Assembly (NCBI GenBank): GCA_001574975.1
Contig: KQ965776.1
Coordinates: 248,001-312,000, forward strand
Source of the DNA: Gonapodya prolifera JEL478
Taxonomy: Eukaryota; Monoblepharomycota; Monoblepharidomycetes; Monoblepharidales; Gonapodyaceae
Length of the DNA stretch: 64,000 nt
Direction: 5' to 3'
This document shows positions 10,603 through 22,600 of the stretch, one piece after another. Below the pieces are notes generated by a model. The model saw only the letters and a program-made list of their open reading frames with translations, ran no database searches and was not told the DNA's origin. A program made the position numbers and the translations under genes. How positions within the stretch are numbered: position 1 is the stretch's first letter; every line of letters starts with the position of its first letter.

Positions 10603-13600
10603 GTGTGCTCCCTCCCATTTCTCTCCCCTTCCTTGGTATTTGTATCATCCATCTTTTTCTGGATATATTTAGGTTGTCTGTGGATGATCCTTGTGAAACT
10701 TCAACACAGCATCCTGTGCATTTTGTAGGTTTTGCCATGGCTCCCATGTTCATTGATCCACCCCATAGCCCTTCCAGTGTACTAGCCATACCCATCCACA
10801 ACCTCAATGTTTCACATCCAAAATCTGCTCCACTTCCCATTCAGCAACACCTTCTGCTGAAACTTCTACTGGGGGAGGTGGAGGTATATGTCTTCCAGGA
10901 ATTTTATTTGCATATTGAGGTGATAATAAAGAAGCATGAAATACTGGATGGATTCTTGACATTGATGCTGGAAGTTGTAATTTAAATGCCACTGGATTGA
11001 TTTGTTCTGTAATCACAAAATGGTCCAACTTTCTTGTAGTCAAGTTTTTTACTAGGCCTGGTTGTTGCCAAGTTCCTTGTCTTAAGCCAAACCATGTCTC
11101 CCACTTTAAAATTCACTGGTCTCCTGTGAGGATCTTCTTGCTTTTTCCAAATTTCCTGTGCTGCTTTGATATGCTCCTGAATTCTTGAAGTAACCTCTGT
11201 CATCTCTTTTACTCTTGCCTCTGCATCAGCTGACAGTGCCTGGAGGGGTAACTGCTGCATAGGGTGTGCTATTGGGTGATGTAAGGTTGTTGCAAAAAAG
11301 GGAGAGTAGCCAGTTGTTTCATTTGGGGTATTTTTGTGGGCAAACTCCAATAGTGGAAGGTAATTCACCCAGTTATTCTGTTCATAGTTGACAAAATACC
11401 TCAGCATAATTTCTAACTGCTGGTTTTTGTTATCTGTTTGGCCATCAGATTGTGGATGGAATGCAGTTGATTTTGAAGCACCAAGTAATCTCCAAAAGGT
11501 ATTCCAGAACTCTGCAATAAATTGTGGACCACAATCAGAAACTATATCAAGAGGCAGTCCATGATATCTGTAAACTCTATCAATGTTAAGTTCTGCTAAT
11601 TCAACAGCTGGAATGTTTTCATTGCATTCAACAAAGTGGACACCCTTTTTCAACCTATCTGTTACAACCCAGATGGAGTCATATGTATAACCCTTATGTT
11701 CTGAAGGAGGCAGTTTCACTATAAAATCCATAGCAACGTGTGTCCAAGGCTGCTCAGGAATTGATAGGGGGGTAAGTTCACCAAATGGCTTCCCTCTATC
11801 AGGTTTGTTTCTCTGGCATTCACAAGATTTGCAGTATTGCTCCACATACTTTCTGCAACCCTCCCAATCATATGCTGCCTTTGTAATTGCAGCATCAGTG
11901 CGTTCCCAGCTTGGGTGGGCAGCACTAGGATGGTCATGGAATGCTTTGCAGATTTCTAGTTTCTTCTGTGCATCTGTGACTTGTTCCAAAACTACAGCAG
12001 ATGCCCATGAACCCTTGATTACAGCTATTCTTTCTACTGCATAAGGTGGTCTTGGTAGAAAATGTTCCACTGGAAGAAGCACCTGTGTTCTATCCACCTG
12101 TTTCTCTTCTGCAGTTGTTGTATAGTTGGGGTTCCTAGATAGACAATCTGCTACTTTATTCTTTGTTTTGGAGACATGCTGGATAACATAGTCAAATTCA
12201 CCAAGGTCAACTGCCCAACGTGCATGATGGGGTGTAAGGAATCTCCGATTTAAGAAATACATCAGACTTTTATGGTCTGTTCTAATTTCCACCTGCATAG
12301 AAGTTCCTGAAAGCCAATGTCTCCACTTCTTAAGTGCCTCAACTATTGCAAGTAATTCCTTGTCATTTATTGATTAGTTTCTTTCTGCAGGTTTAAGCTT
12401 TCTGCTCCAGAACTCCACAGGCTGAAGAGATTGGGTTAAGGGATCTGTCTGCATTACCACTGCTCCAAGACCATAAGGAGATGCATCAGTGTTTGATCTG
12501 CAGGTCTGAGGACTGGGGCTTTTTGCTATGAGCTGTTTAATTAGTGTGAATGCTTCTTCACACTTTTGACTCCAGTGGAATTTGATGATGGTTTTGTAAG
12601 CTCCTGTATAGATTGTATTACTTCATCAAATCTTGGGATCCAATTCTTGTAACACTGTAAAAGGCCATGTACTTCTTGGGCAGACTTAGTGCCAGTAGGC
12701 TTTGGAAGTACATTCACTTCATGCATTGCATCCTCTGTGAGCTCAATTCCATCTCTCCCAACTATATAACCACCAAATGGGATTTGCTCTGCATGGAAAA
12801 CACATTTCTTTGGATTTGCATATAAACCATTTTCTCTAAGAATGGAGAGGTAAGATTTAACTGATGCAATGTGATCCTCTAGAGTTCCATTGGTAACTAT
12901 GCCTGCATCATCAAGATAAACTTTTACCTGTAGATGCTTTGCAGTAATTTCATCCATGAATCTATGCCAATGTGATACTGCAGGTTTCCAACACTCCCAC
13001 ATTACTAATGACTCAAATGTGCCATATTTGCAGTGGAAAGTGGTTTTTGATTCATCACCAGGTTGGATCCTAATTCTGTGGTATGCCTTAGTGCAGTCAA
13101 TTTTGGTGTACCAATTCAAACCAGCCATGGACTTGGCAAGTTCAGGCAAATTTGGAATTGAGTACGAGTCATTTGGGATAGCTTTATTTTTCTCCCAAAG
13201 GTCGTGGCAGAGTCTTAGTTTATGGCCCTTGTCTTTGAAAAAGATGGGGTGTGCAGTGTCAGATTTGGAGCAGTGGAGAGTGCCCTTATTGAGACCATCT
13301 TTTAGGAGCTCTTGCAGTGCAAGATCCTCTTTAGCATTAAGATTGTAGACTTTTCTTGCTTTAGGGAAGTGAGAACCTGCTTTGATATCAATTGGGAAGT
13401 CAAATTTTCCTCTCAGAGGAGGGAGGTCTGTTGCTGCTTCAACATCAAAGACATCAGAAAATTAAGCATAAATTGTAGGAGTGTTTTCAGGCAATGGTGG
13501 ACCCTTTTTGAGCATAGAAGGAATTATTTGGGCAACAGGGAGGTCTAATTTGGATTTATATGGAGAAATTTCTATTGTCTTCCAGTTTGTAATTGGATTA

Positions 13601-15423
13601 AATTTTTTAAGCCAAGGTAAACCTAGTAAAACATCTCTATTGCCAATATCTATGACAAGAAAGTACATGGAAGGTTCCCAGATGTGGCCTGCAATGGTAA
13701 TCCTGTGAGTAATGCCACCTTTAATATATGTATCATCTATTCGTTTAACTTGCTTAGGTTTAGAAAGTGAGACTGTTCATATTTTGTATTTTGAAATAAA
13801 ATTGGGACTAATAAGTGCATAGATGGATGAGCCAGAGTTGATTTCAGCAGAAGTAGAAATGGAAGTTGAGTTTATTTGTAATCTCAAGTTAACCAACATG
13901 CTTAGATTGCTTCTACTTGTGCTTGTTCCAACTCTGACATCCGTCTGCTTGGATGCCAATGGTGGGCCCTGAGGGTGGCAATGTTCCCCAGGGCCTAGCA
14001 AAAATCCTCTTTAGTAGTTCCAGTTTCTTGCACCAACTTTGGGATCAACCTTTTTAGGGGTCGCAGGTTAGGATGTTGTACCCAGCACTTGCTGTCAGAG
14101 TGTGGGGCTCCAGGATGTATTTTGCAAGAATTATGAGTCATGGTGCCACCATCTGTCATGGGCATCTATGTGCCTCAACCTCTGAATGGCAGATTCTAAA
14201 CTATTTGGCTCATAGTCAGTGAGTGCTAGTGCATTTTGCAGCTTTAAGGAAAGAGCTTTGACAAGTATTTGAACTGAATCTTTTGCTGCAAAGCCTGCAT
14301 CCACATAAAGGACTTGGAATTGAAATAAAAAAGGCCTCAAAGTTCTCCCCTGCCTGCTGCTTGATCTGCAGAAATTGGGCTTGGGCTGTTAACAATCTAT
14401 CAAAATTATCAAACAGGCTATCAAGCAATTCCCAAAGTGCTTTTAAAAGTGAAATTGGTGTAGAATATGGTTGGAGTTCCATAGAGTGCATTGTGGACCA
14501 CTGAATATAAGTAGTCATGGCTGTGCCTTCCAGGCGGGATCCAATATATATAATTTGCTGATATGGAGTAGTATATGTGTGGGGCTGGGCTTGGAGGAAT
14601 AATTGTGTTCAAGTTCTCCAGTGTCTATAGGCATCTCTCTCTGTTGTAGTATCCCCTGAATACTCTGGGGGAGGCCCAATCTTAGGATCTTTGGCTGCAC
14701 CACCCACTAATCTGGCAACAGCTGCAAGCTCTTGGCAAAGTTCTTGGTTCTCCCTCTCAAGTTCCTGGACCTGAGAGCACAAGGTTGGAATCATAACCAC
14801 TTGTGCTTGCAATCTCCTCAAGGTGGCTAACACATTTTGAAATTCCACTCTAGACACATTGACAGTACCATTTAAACGTTCCCAAAATTCTCCTGAAGAA
14901 GTAGGAAAGATAGGTTGGGGTGCAGGTGTATGGATGTGTACCCCACTATTGGAAGCAGCAAAGACATCAGATTGATGCTCTTCAGTGGCATTTGCCAAGC
15001 GACTTTAATCAATGGGTGTATCAGGAGGGTGAGAATTGCTAGATGAGTCCATCTGAGTAGTTTGTGTAACAATAATGATAATGGGTGTAGATTTGTGTGA
15101 AGTCTGAGGTTTGCTCACAAAACTGTTGATATCTCAACGAGGAATAGTCCAATTCTGATGAAACTTCAAAGGCGCAATATCAAGTATATACAACGCGTAC
15201 TGCTGCTGAGATAGATGTGCTGTGATGCTTAGTTCTTCGTCCGCAATTCCACAGTTGGAGTTACGCAAGTCAAGATTACGGCTCGCTGAGCTAAATAAAT
15301 CAAACAATAACGCGTCTCGCTGATAGATATAGTAGAAATGTATGTCTGTGCAAAAATTCGTGTCCCAGTATAGCTTCTGAGCCTTGCAATAAGCTAAAAA
15401 CGGGGAGTAGAAGTTTGGCGTAA

Positions 15424-15663
15424 TGCTACACAACCTAGGTGAGCTGCACAAGCCTGTAATCTGCAGGAACGCGTTTATATCATTAAAAGCACATAATGAG
15501 TTGGTTTATACATGGAACTCACCTGCAGGAACGCAACGCCAAACTTAGGGTGCGTCCTGCAGGTGCACACATTTCATCTCGTGACCACAGTAGTGGCACA
15601 GCACCTAACACCTCACACTATATATATACATGTCAATGGATGTCACATGAAGCTATGGTGACA
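15424..15663 (-). repeat. 5' LTR of the gypsy element
   Basis: 240 bp, a direct repeat of 10365-10602 with the same TG...CA ends. It is the 5' LTR because the coding regions run on the minus strand. Its right edge abuts the LINE fragment directly. Confidence 0.9.
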
Positions 15664-17882
15664 GGCAGCCAGTGATGTGCACCCCAGTGCCCAGCTCTCA
15701 GGCAAGGTGCAGCGTGAAGTCCTTGATGAAGAAGTTGAACAAGCAGGAGGAGAGCAAGCTGCCCTGGAAAAGACTCTGCTTGTTTGCCATATTGTCTGAC
15801 TTGCACCCACCAACCAGGAGGTGCAAGACAATGGAGTCAAAGAGGTCCTGCATCTGTGTAACAGTGGCCCACAAGAAGCTGTACTTGTTAGCAAGGAGAT
15901 CCCAGAGTTGGCGCCAGTCCACCAGATCATATGTGTCACACATGTCCAGGAATGCCATGATGGCATGCAGGTCAGAGAGGAGTGTCTCATGCAGCATGAT
16001 GACCAGCTGAATGACCCCACAATGCAGACGGAACCCACCCTGAGCATCTGCAAGCTGTCCTTGGTGTTGTGCAGCCTTGGGGAGGAGGAGGTGCTTGTAA
16101 AGCCAGGAGAGGGTCCAGGTGAGCATAATCAGGCAGTGTTGGGCAATGTCATCCACCCACCCTCTCCGCTTCCAGAAGGGGACCACCAAGGTCTGCTGCC
16201 AGATTGACAGGATGGTGGCGGTGGTTGCAACAAGGTGGAGCAGGGCTTGGAGTGCCTTCACAAGTTCCAGTGCACCAACCTTGAGGAACTCCAGTACATT
16301 GTTAGGTCCCCACACCTTACTGCAAGGGTGGTTTGCCAGGCATTCCAGGACGTTCTTCATACTCACAAGCTTGTCCACAGAGGATATGGGCCTGGGTTGC
16401 ATGAGCCTCCTCCTTGGACGGGAGGTGTCCAGTTGGCTGTCCCCCCAAGTTGAGTGAAAGTGCTCAAGGTGGGACTCAAGCTTGGACAGGTCCAGTGCAC
16501 AGCCTGTCTTTGACCTACGTTTTTGAAGGCCCTTGATGGCCTGCAGAAATGCAGACATCTGCTTAGCTTGACCAAGGTTGTTGGAGTGCAAGCAGATGCG
16601 TTCAACTTTCTGCATCTGCACCCAATCCCTCAAGTTGTGCATAAGCTTTGTGGCAATATGCTCCTCGGGTCTGACTTTGTGCTGGGATGCATTGGCAAAC
16701 TGGGCACTCTGAGCAACAACTTGCATGAGGCCCACCACCTTGCAGTTGCAGAGCATCTTGTCAGTCCAGAAGTCCCAGTCTGTGCTTGCACCCCTATGTA
16801 GATGGCCCACTGTGGGTGCTGCTGCAGTGCAGATAGCCCTGTAGAGCTCCCCTGTGAGGTGGTCCACTGTCCATTGCATGTCCTTTGGGGCGACATACTC
16901 ACATTGCTCCACCATTCTCTTGGCTGCTCTGCACATTGCTGCAAGTTCTGGCAGTACCATGCTTTCCTGCAGAAGCTGACAGTAAGTGGCTGCTACTGGT
17001 TTCTTCTGCAGGGTGCGGACGTTCCAGCAGCGTACTGAGATGGTGGGTGGGGGAGTGTCAGGAATTGTGAATGTGAGGGAGCATGGTCTGACCCCCCCCC
17101 CCACATAGCATTCTCATACACTACAAGGTCCATGATGCGGTTGGTTGTGATCACATAGTCCAGGATGGCTTGTCCCATACCATGTCTAGTCAAGGTCCAC
17201 TTGCGCTGCACAGGTTGCTGGACCCTAAATGGGGTTCCTTCCAGGGCTTCCTTCAGCAACCTCCCACGCGTGTTGGTGGCATGGCTGCCTGTGAGCTCCT
17301 TGTGGTGGGCGTTGAGGTCCCCACAGATGAGGACATCAAGTCCGTCAGCAGCCAAGGCAGAAGTGGTCTTGATAAGGTCCTTGACAAGTTGGTTGAGTTC
17401 CTGGCACAGGGGGAGGTAAGCAAATAAGACTGACATGTTGTTGAGGGTGAGCACGGCAGTCCAAGTGTTGGGTGGCTTGGGGTCCAAGGTGCAGAATGCA
17501 GTGGAGTGGGGTTCCAGATGAGGCCCCAAAGGCCCCCCTTGGAATGTTTTCCTCCTGGGTTGAAGTTGGGCTTCTCATGGAGGACATGGAGGAAATTGTA
17601 ACTTTGAGAGCTTGACTGGAGGAAATCAACACCAATCTCAAAAATGAACCTGATCCTGTGGGCTTTCAAGAGTGCTGATTTTGACTTGCTAAATGGACAA
17701 TTGACAGAAAGTGGAAAGAAAAGTGAAGAAGTGTTGAAAAGGTGAGTGCACACCTGACAGCCCTGTCTGTCTAGATGATGCCCCTAACTGGGGAACATTG
17801 GACCAGCAACACATATCACCAATGAATAGAAAATCTTGGGAGAGTGAGCCTATACAAGAGGCTTTTGTGTTATGCCTTCCAT
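15664..17882 (-). mobile_element. LINE (non-LTR retrotransposon) fragment: endonuclease and truncated reverse transcriptase
   Basis: On the minus strand an AP-endonuclease-like region (about 17750-17100) shows LDVLICGDLNAHHKEL, AILDYVITTNRIMDL and GGGSDHAP, the usual late motifs. A long frame at 17104-15698 then carries the connector and reverse transcriptase: TLVVPFWKRRGWVDDIA, LADAQGGFRLHCGVIQLVI, MAFLDMCDTYDLVDWRQLW and SLFQGSLLSSCLFNFFIKDF. The frame stops just before the expected YADD catalytic motif, where an out-of-frame GVHITGC-like stretch meets the LTR edge at 15663. The RT palm, thumb and 3' end are therefore missing, and the endonuclease and RT parts lie in different frames. A dead 5' portion of a LINE. 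Confidence 0.8.
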
Positions 17883-18122
17883 TGTCACACTGGCATTCAC
17901 TAACGTGGAGTATATAGTGTAGTATGAGTGTTGGGTATTAGCTGCTGTGCCACTACTGTGGCCGCGGGTTTAGATGTGCACACCTGCAGGACATGCCCTA
18001 AGTTTGGCATCACGTTCCTGCAGGTGAGTTCTATGCACATCACGTCTTGCTATGTACATCTGATCATATATACACGTTCCTGCAGATTACAGGCTCGTGC
18101 AGCTCACCTAGGTTGTGTAGCA
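17883..18122 (+). repeat. Solo LTR of the same family, opposite orientation, older
   Basis: 240 bp beginning tgtcacac and ending gtgtagca, recognisably the inverse complement of the LTRs at 10365 and 15424 (shared blocks around cctaggttgtgtag, taagtttggca and acctgcag) but only about 75% alike by eye. No internal coding sequence is attached on either side, so it looks like an old solo LTR. Confidence 0.75.
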
Positions 18123-18863
18123 TCCATTACTACTTTTGTGACGTAGACTATATCCTACTGGCGAAACCCTATTAGGGTACGCCCCAAACCCAGTTTGTAC
18201 GTAATAACACTTGTGATGCAAACTTCGAGGACTAATATATTTGTTCTTCCAGCATGAAACCAACATCAAACAATCTCCGTGCACTTTCAAAGCAGATACT
18301 ACAGCGGCAGGATTTGCTCCGTTGCAGGAAAGGTGTTCCTGTTGATGAATTCATTGACTCCCTGCACACTGTCGCGCGATCGCTGCCTTTGACGTTTGGA
18401 GAACGACTAGAAACATGTGAAGAGCTTGGACTGAAAGGCGTACTACCGAAAATCTCGTGTATTAGAGTGTATTCATATACACATAGTCGTCCTTGCGGGG
18501 CAAACCTACGCAAGTTGGGGTGATATCACTTTGAAGCACAGGAAGCGAGAGGACTGCGTAATATAATAAAAGTTCATTCTGGTGGAAACATGGTACAAGT
18601 GCAACGAAAATTGCCGGGGATTATGATCCAGCCAGGGTTGGGTGTGTGGAAGTGACATTAGTTATGCTTTTTGCTAATTTCCGTGCGAAGACTGACGCGG
18701 GTAAATATCATGATGGCCTTGCTTCTTGTCCCACACAGACAGTTGCACATGTCGTATCATCGAGTGAGTACGTCCGCATTCCTATTCTCAAAATACCTCT
18801 CTCCAAACATAGTAAACTACCCATAAGATTAAGTTGTAAAATAACGATCACCAGAGCACCTTA
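18123..18863. other. Intergenic stretch with a lone ORF and a dispersed repeat copy
   Basis: An ORF at 18254-18523 (+) encodes 89 residues including LLRCRKGVPVDEFIDSLHTV and LPLTFGERLETCEELGLKG. It has no recognised domain and no clear splice partners, so it is not called a gene. The 18635-18740 part matches 8110-8225. Confidence 0.4.
18635..18740 (+). repeat. Dispersed short repeat, copy 2
   Basis: Same order of blocks as 8110-8225: ggtgtgtggaagtga, gtaaatatcatgatgg, cttgcttcttg. It is noncoding. Confidence 0.6.
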
Positions 18864-21454
18864 TTACGCTTTGGGCTCGAAGCACTGCTCAGGGAATGCT
18901 CCGGCCTTGCCCGACGCGATTTTAGTGCCGTAGAGCCACCTAAGAGCGCCCGAACGGTCAGGACAGGTCCACCAGTTCAACGACGCCCCCACCACTTGAA
19001 CAACACTCACCCAGGCTCGATCTCCCTCTCGACACGCACTTCATCGCCAGGGAGCAGATCTAACTCGTCGGGCTGCGTGGCTTTGTACCCTCTCATGGCG
19101 TTCTTGGTGTAGGGCATCCCAGGCTTGGCAATGCCGAAGCTGGCAAGAGTCCCCGCCGCAACGCCGAGGGTCGATATGCGCTCCGAGTGTCCACCTTGGG
19201 GCGCGATGGTGGCTTCAGAAGGAATGGACCCCGGTGGTGGGTACGACGGGGGGGTGTACGCCGCCTGCGTGGGGGGAGGCGAGTATGCGGTCTGAGCCGG
19301 GGGAACGTACGCGGTCTGAGGGGGTGGGTACGACCCGTTTTGGGGCGGGGGTGGGTAAGATGGCGGTGCGTAAGAGGATTGCATCGGCGGGGGGTACGAG
19401 GCGCCGTTGGAGCCCTGGACGCCCATGAGAGCTGTGGAAGATCCATACTGCGCCCCGTTGTTCGAATAACCCCCATCACCGGCAGCAGAATTGCGTCTGC
19501 GGCGGATGCAGCAGAACAGGAGCAGCCCGGCTGCAATCACAAACACGACTGTCCCAGACGAAATTCCCCCTACGGCGCCGCCGCTCAGGCCACTGCTTTC
19601 GCCGGACGAGGGTGGGCTAGATGGAGGACTGGAAGGAGGGCTGGATGGCGGGCTGGAGGGTGGGGGCGTGGCTGTGCGGCGGGCAGAAAAGTTAGGGTTT
19701 TGTTGGTGCAGAGTTCATTACATATTCGTTCACGTACTTCCGCACACCGCCGTTTGGGCTTGAGCAATACGGCACTGAAGGGGCACTTGGGCCAGAGCTG
19801 ACGTGCATGCTGTAAGGCCACCGAGTGAGCACGTTTTAAGTGAGGATGGAAGACGGCCGTCAAGGGATCCAGTCACACCGGCATTGCCACCGATAATACT
19901 GCACGGAACAAAAAGGTTGTGATTTTGTGAGTAGTGTAGGCGGCGAACAACGTCGACGCTCGACCAGAAAGCTCACAGGGTGGTCAATGGGAGTGTGGCG
20001 TAGTTAGGGAAGGCACCGGTAAACTTGTTGTTGGCAAGCTGGAGTTGGACGAGTTGAGTGTTCCTCGTGAAGGGCGGTAAAGTTCCGCTGAACTGATTGT
20101 TGTCAGCAACGCTGTCAAGCCCATGCAAAATCATAATGAGGTTCAAATGATACAGACTTTTCATTAAGGCAGGCAAAAAACTTACACGGCAGTAAGACCA
20201 GGCTGGGAGCTAGTATCGGGAAATGTTCCCGAGAACTTTGAGACCGAGAATATATGTTCAACGCTACACTCAACGACATTAATGAGAGCGAGCGACTCAC
20301 AGCATTGTTCGATAAAACAAGGAATTGCAGCGATGTAAATGTGCTCACGTAGGAGGGGATGGTGCCTGTACAGCAACGATGAGCATCGCGAAGGTAACCG
20401 CAATACTCCTTTCGTACCTGTGAAACCATTGAACCATAAAACTAAAAATCGAAGCTTGGTGAGTCCAGACCAGCTTGATGGCAGTGTCCCAGTTAAACTG
20501 TTCCTTCCAAGCCATCTTAAGCAGAACCGCAGTTTAGAGATGTGACGTTTAACGAATCCGTGACTGATTACATACAGCTCTTGGAGGTTCGTCAGGCTTC
20601 CAATCCAGGTGGGAGCTGCACTGCTCAGTTGGTTCGAGCCCACATCACTTTTCACGGGGAAGAGATTGGTTGGACACAGAGGTAGTCAAAGTGCCTCACC
20701 CCACTTACAGAATGGTGAGAGTCGGAGCCAACGCAGAGAGGTCCGGCATAGACGTTAGCCGATTATAGGTGAGGTACAGGTACTGCAGTTTGGATAGCTG
20801 ACCGAGCCATGTCCTGTAAACAAGGGTCATTGATCAGGCAGCCACACTTGATGAAACAACGATTTCCGACATACGGAGCAGCACCCGTCAGACTGTTGTT
20901 GACTTGTATTTCAAGCGGAAATGTGACAACGCGAGGTGGTATAAACAGGTTCGGGCGGAGTGGCATCTGTCGTCAAGATGGGTGTGGCGTAATGCTTGGG
21001 TTCAGACTCACCCAACGACAGCTGGTATAGCTCAGTAAGTCCTGCGAGCGAAGGAAGATTGGCAAAATTTCCAGAGAGATACGTGGTTCCCTGCCCTCGT
21101 TCGGCAGCTGTGGGACCATAAGTGCTTTTGGCGGAAATGAAAACGTTGCACACGACCCTGCTTTCATGTTCACTTACAGCGAAATTACTCTCCCGGCCAA
21201 GTTGCAGGTTACATTTCGTCGTCCGGCTACAAATCCGCAGCATTCAGTTCCCGCAGTCCAAGGGGTTGTCCCGCCAGCTGCTTGAACGAAGCTGTCGATC
21301 TTTTGACACAAAGTTTGTTGTGTTGGTCTCCCGTGAAAGCAGAAGAAGTCCAAGAGCGTCATCTCACCAGTCCGCAATCGGCCAAGTTTGCGCTTCCTCT
21401 GGTTGCCGAGGAAATCAATCCCAGCAATCCGAGCACAAGGAGTGATGCCCTCAT
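18864..21454 (-). CDS. LRR-ectodomain, single-pass, SH3-domain receptor-like protein
   Basis: Start at 21452-21454 gives a signal peptide, MRASLLVLGLLGLISSATRG. An LRR N-cap follows (FVQAAGGTTPWTAGTECCGF, ending NVTCNLAGRVISL), then about eight extracellular plant-type LRRs split by many short introns, such as TWIGSLTNLQELYL, GRNSLTGTLPSSWSGLTK, NGFTGTIPSYVSTFTSL and DNNQFSGTLPPFTRNTQ. After a Cys-containing segment comes a Ser/Pro-rich stalk of SSPP repeats (about 19560-19670), a helix TVVFVIAAGLLLFCC with a CIRRRR stop-transfer, and a cytoplasmic Pro/Tyr-rich tail. The tail ends in an SH3 domain: MRGYKATQPDELDLLPGDEV, then EREIEPG joined over an intron to WLYGTKIASGKAGAFPEQ. Stop at 18864-18866. 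A role in surface sensing is likely, the SH3 domain recruiting proline-rich partners; no kinase is present. Some LRR exon borders are approximate. Confidence 0.8.
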
Positions 21455-21805
21455 TCTTTCTTCGAAATGGGCGATGGCGGACAGAGAGACTCGTGCGCAC
21501 ACTGAGGGAGAAAAACAGCGGTGAAGGGAGAAATCCCAAATCTGTCGAGATTATGTGTCAGGGTGATTGAGGAAGGTGGGCGGTTAAATATTGACGAAGC
21601 CGAGTTCATTTTGCGTTTCCACCATACTTGGGTTCTTTCCCCACCTTTTTGATTATCCACCGAAAGTTTTCAATAAATTTATCCTGGAAGGAAATAATTG
21701 GGGGATATCAAAGTCCTCCTCTGTCTGACTGTGGTCAACGAAGTCCACCAAATCTCCCATACCACACCCGCTGGATCGGGTTTGAGGTCCAGGTCGCAGG
21801 AAGGA

Positions 21806-22590
21806 ATGTTCTTTGTGGTAAGAGCTTACAAAGCTCTCCTCCTCATGAGGACCACTTCATAAAGTGTCCGTCAAAGAAATCGTTGTCACACACGATCCTC
21901 CTTCCACCGAAAGCCTTCGGGAAAAGTCTTCGAGAGCAGCTTATTCAGCGCCTGCGGGATGATAAGGAGGGAACTTGTGATGGACGATTTGGCTACATCG
22001 TCCATATTTTAGAAATCAATGACCCACCCAAGGGTCTGGTACAGGCCGGTACGGGCTTTGCCGAGTATCGCCTTGACTATCGGGCGTTGGTGTTCAAACC
22101 GTTCCGAAACGAGGTCATGGATGGTGTGATAACGAATGTGATGAAGACTGGATTCTTTGCCGAATGCGGACCACTCCAGGTCTTCGTTTCGACGCACGTG
22201 AGTATCTGGGAGGATGAAGGCTAGACGCATGCTGGCCGATACTAAGGCAACCGCTGGGTTTCGAAGCTCATGCCACCGGAAATGAAGCTCGAGACGACGA
22301 ACGGAAATACCTCCTACGTTTACCCCGACGACCACCCAGAGGTGAGTGTCTAAATTGTCTACACGCTTTTGCTACTTAACGAGTCTGCTTAGGCCCAGTC
22401 GAACTGGCGAATCGTCAAAAATGAAAACGTGCGTTTGAAAATCGTCAGTGTGAAACCGGACATGGGTGGACTTGTGAGTGAATGTCACACCTTATGGGCT
22501 TGCAATCAACGTTGACTTGAGTCTTGTTGCCATTTTAAGTTCGCCATTGGGAGCATTCGACAAGACCATCTCGGGCGCATTGCAGACTAA
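21806..22590 (+). CDS. RPB7: RNA polymerase II subunit Rpb7
   Basis: Rpb7 forms the Rpb4/7 stalk of RNA polymerase II, needed for initiation and for coupling to mRNA fate. Start ATG 21806; exon 1 encodes only MFFV, then an intron (21818-21880) leads to KSLSHTILLPPKAFG, matching the family opening. RFGYIVHILEINDPPKG, AEYRLDYRALVFKPFRNEV and VFVSTH follow, then exons LMPPEMKLETTNG, AQSNWRIVKNENVRLKIV and FAIGSIRQDHLGRIAD, the typical S1-domain end. Stop TAA 22588-22590. Five exons, all phases consistent. The gene is tail-to-tail with the next gene, only about 10 bp between stop codons. Confidence 0.95.
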
Positions 22591-22600
22591 ATGTAAATAA

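Larger units (their letters stand above)
10365..15663 (-). mobile_element. Ty3/gypsy LTR retrotransposon (chromovirus-like), broken
   Basis: Fossil element read on the minus strand, bounded by direct LTRs at 15424-15663 (5') and 10365-10602 (3'). In sense order it carries a gag-like region (about 15000-13800), an aspartic-protease-like region (about 13670-13460), reverse transcriptase (about 13350-12540), RNase H and integrase (about 12300-11000), and a C-terminal end entering a chromodomain-like segment (EWEVEQILDVKH, near 10810). A purine-rich tract lies just inside the 3' LTR (about 10603-10630). The two LTRs differ at about 10 sites in 238 plus one small indel, roughly 4%, so it is not a recent insertion. 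The reading frames are interrupted about five times, so it is not intact. No matching target-site duplication is seen at the outer edges. Confidence 0.9.

Noticed and set aside
18254-18523. 89-codon ORF right of the solo LTR
   Set aside because: No domain, no partner exons and next to repeats; kept only as a note in the intergenic entry.
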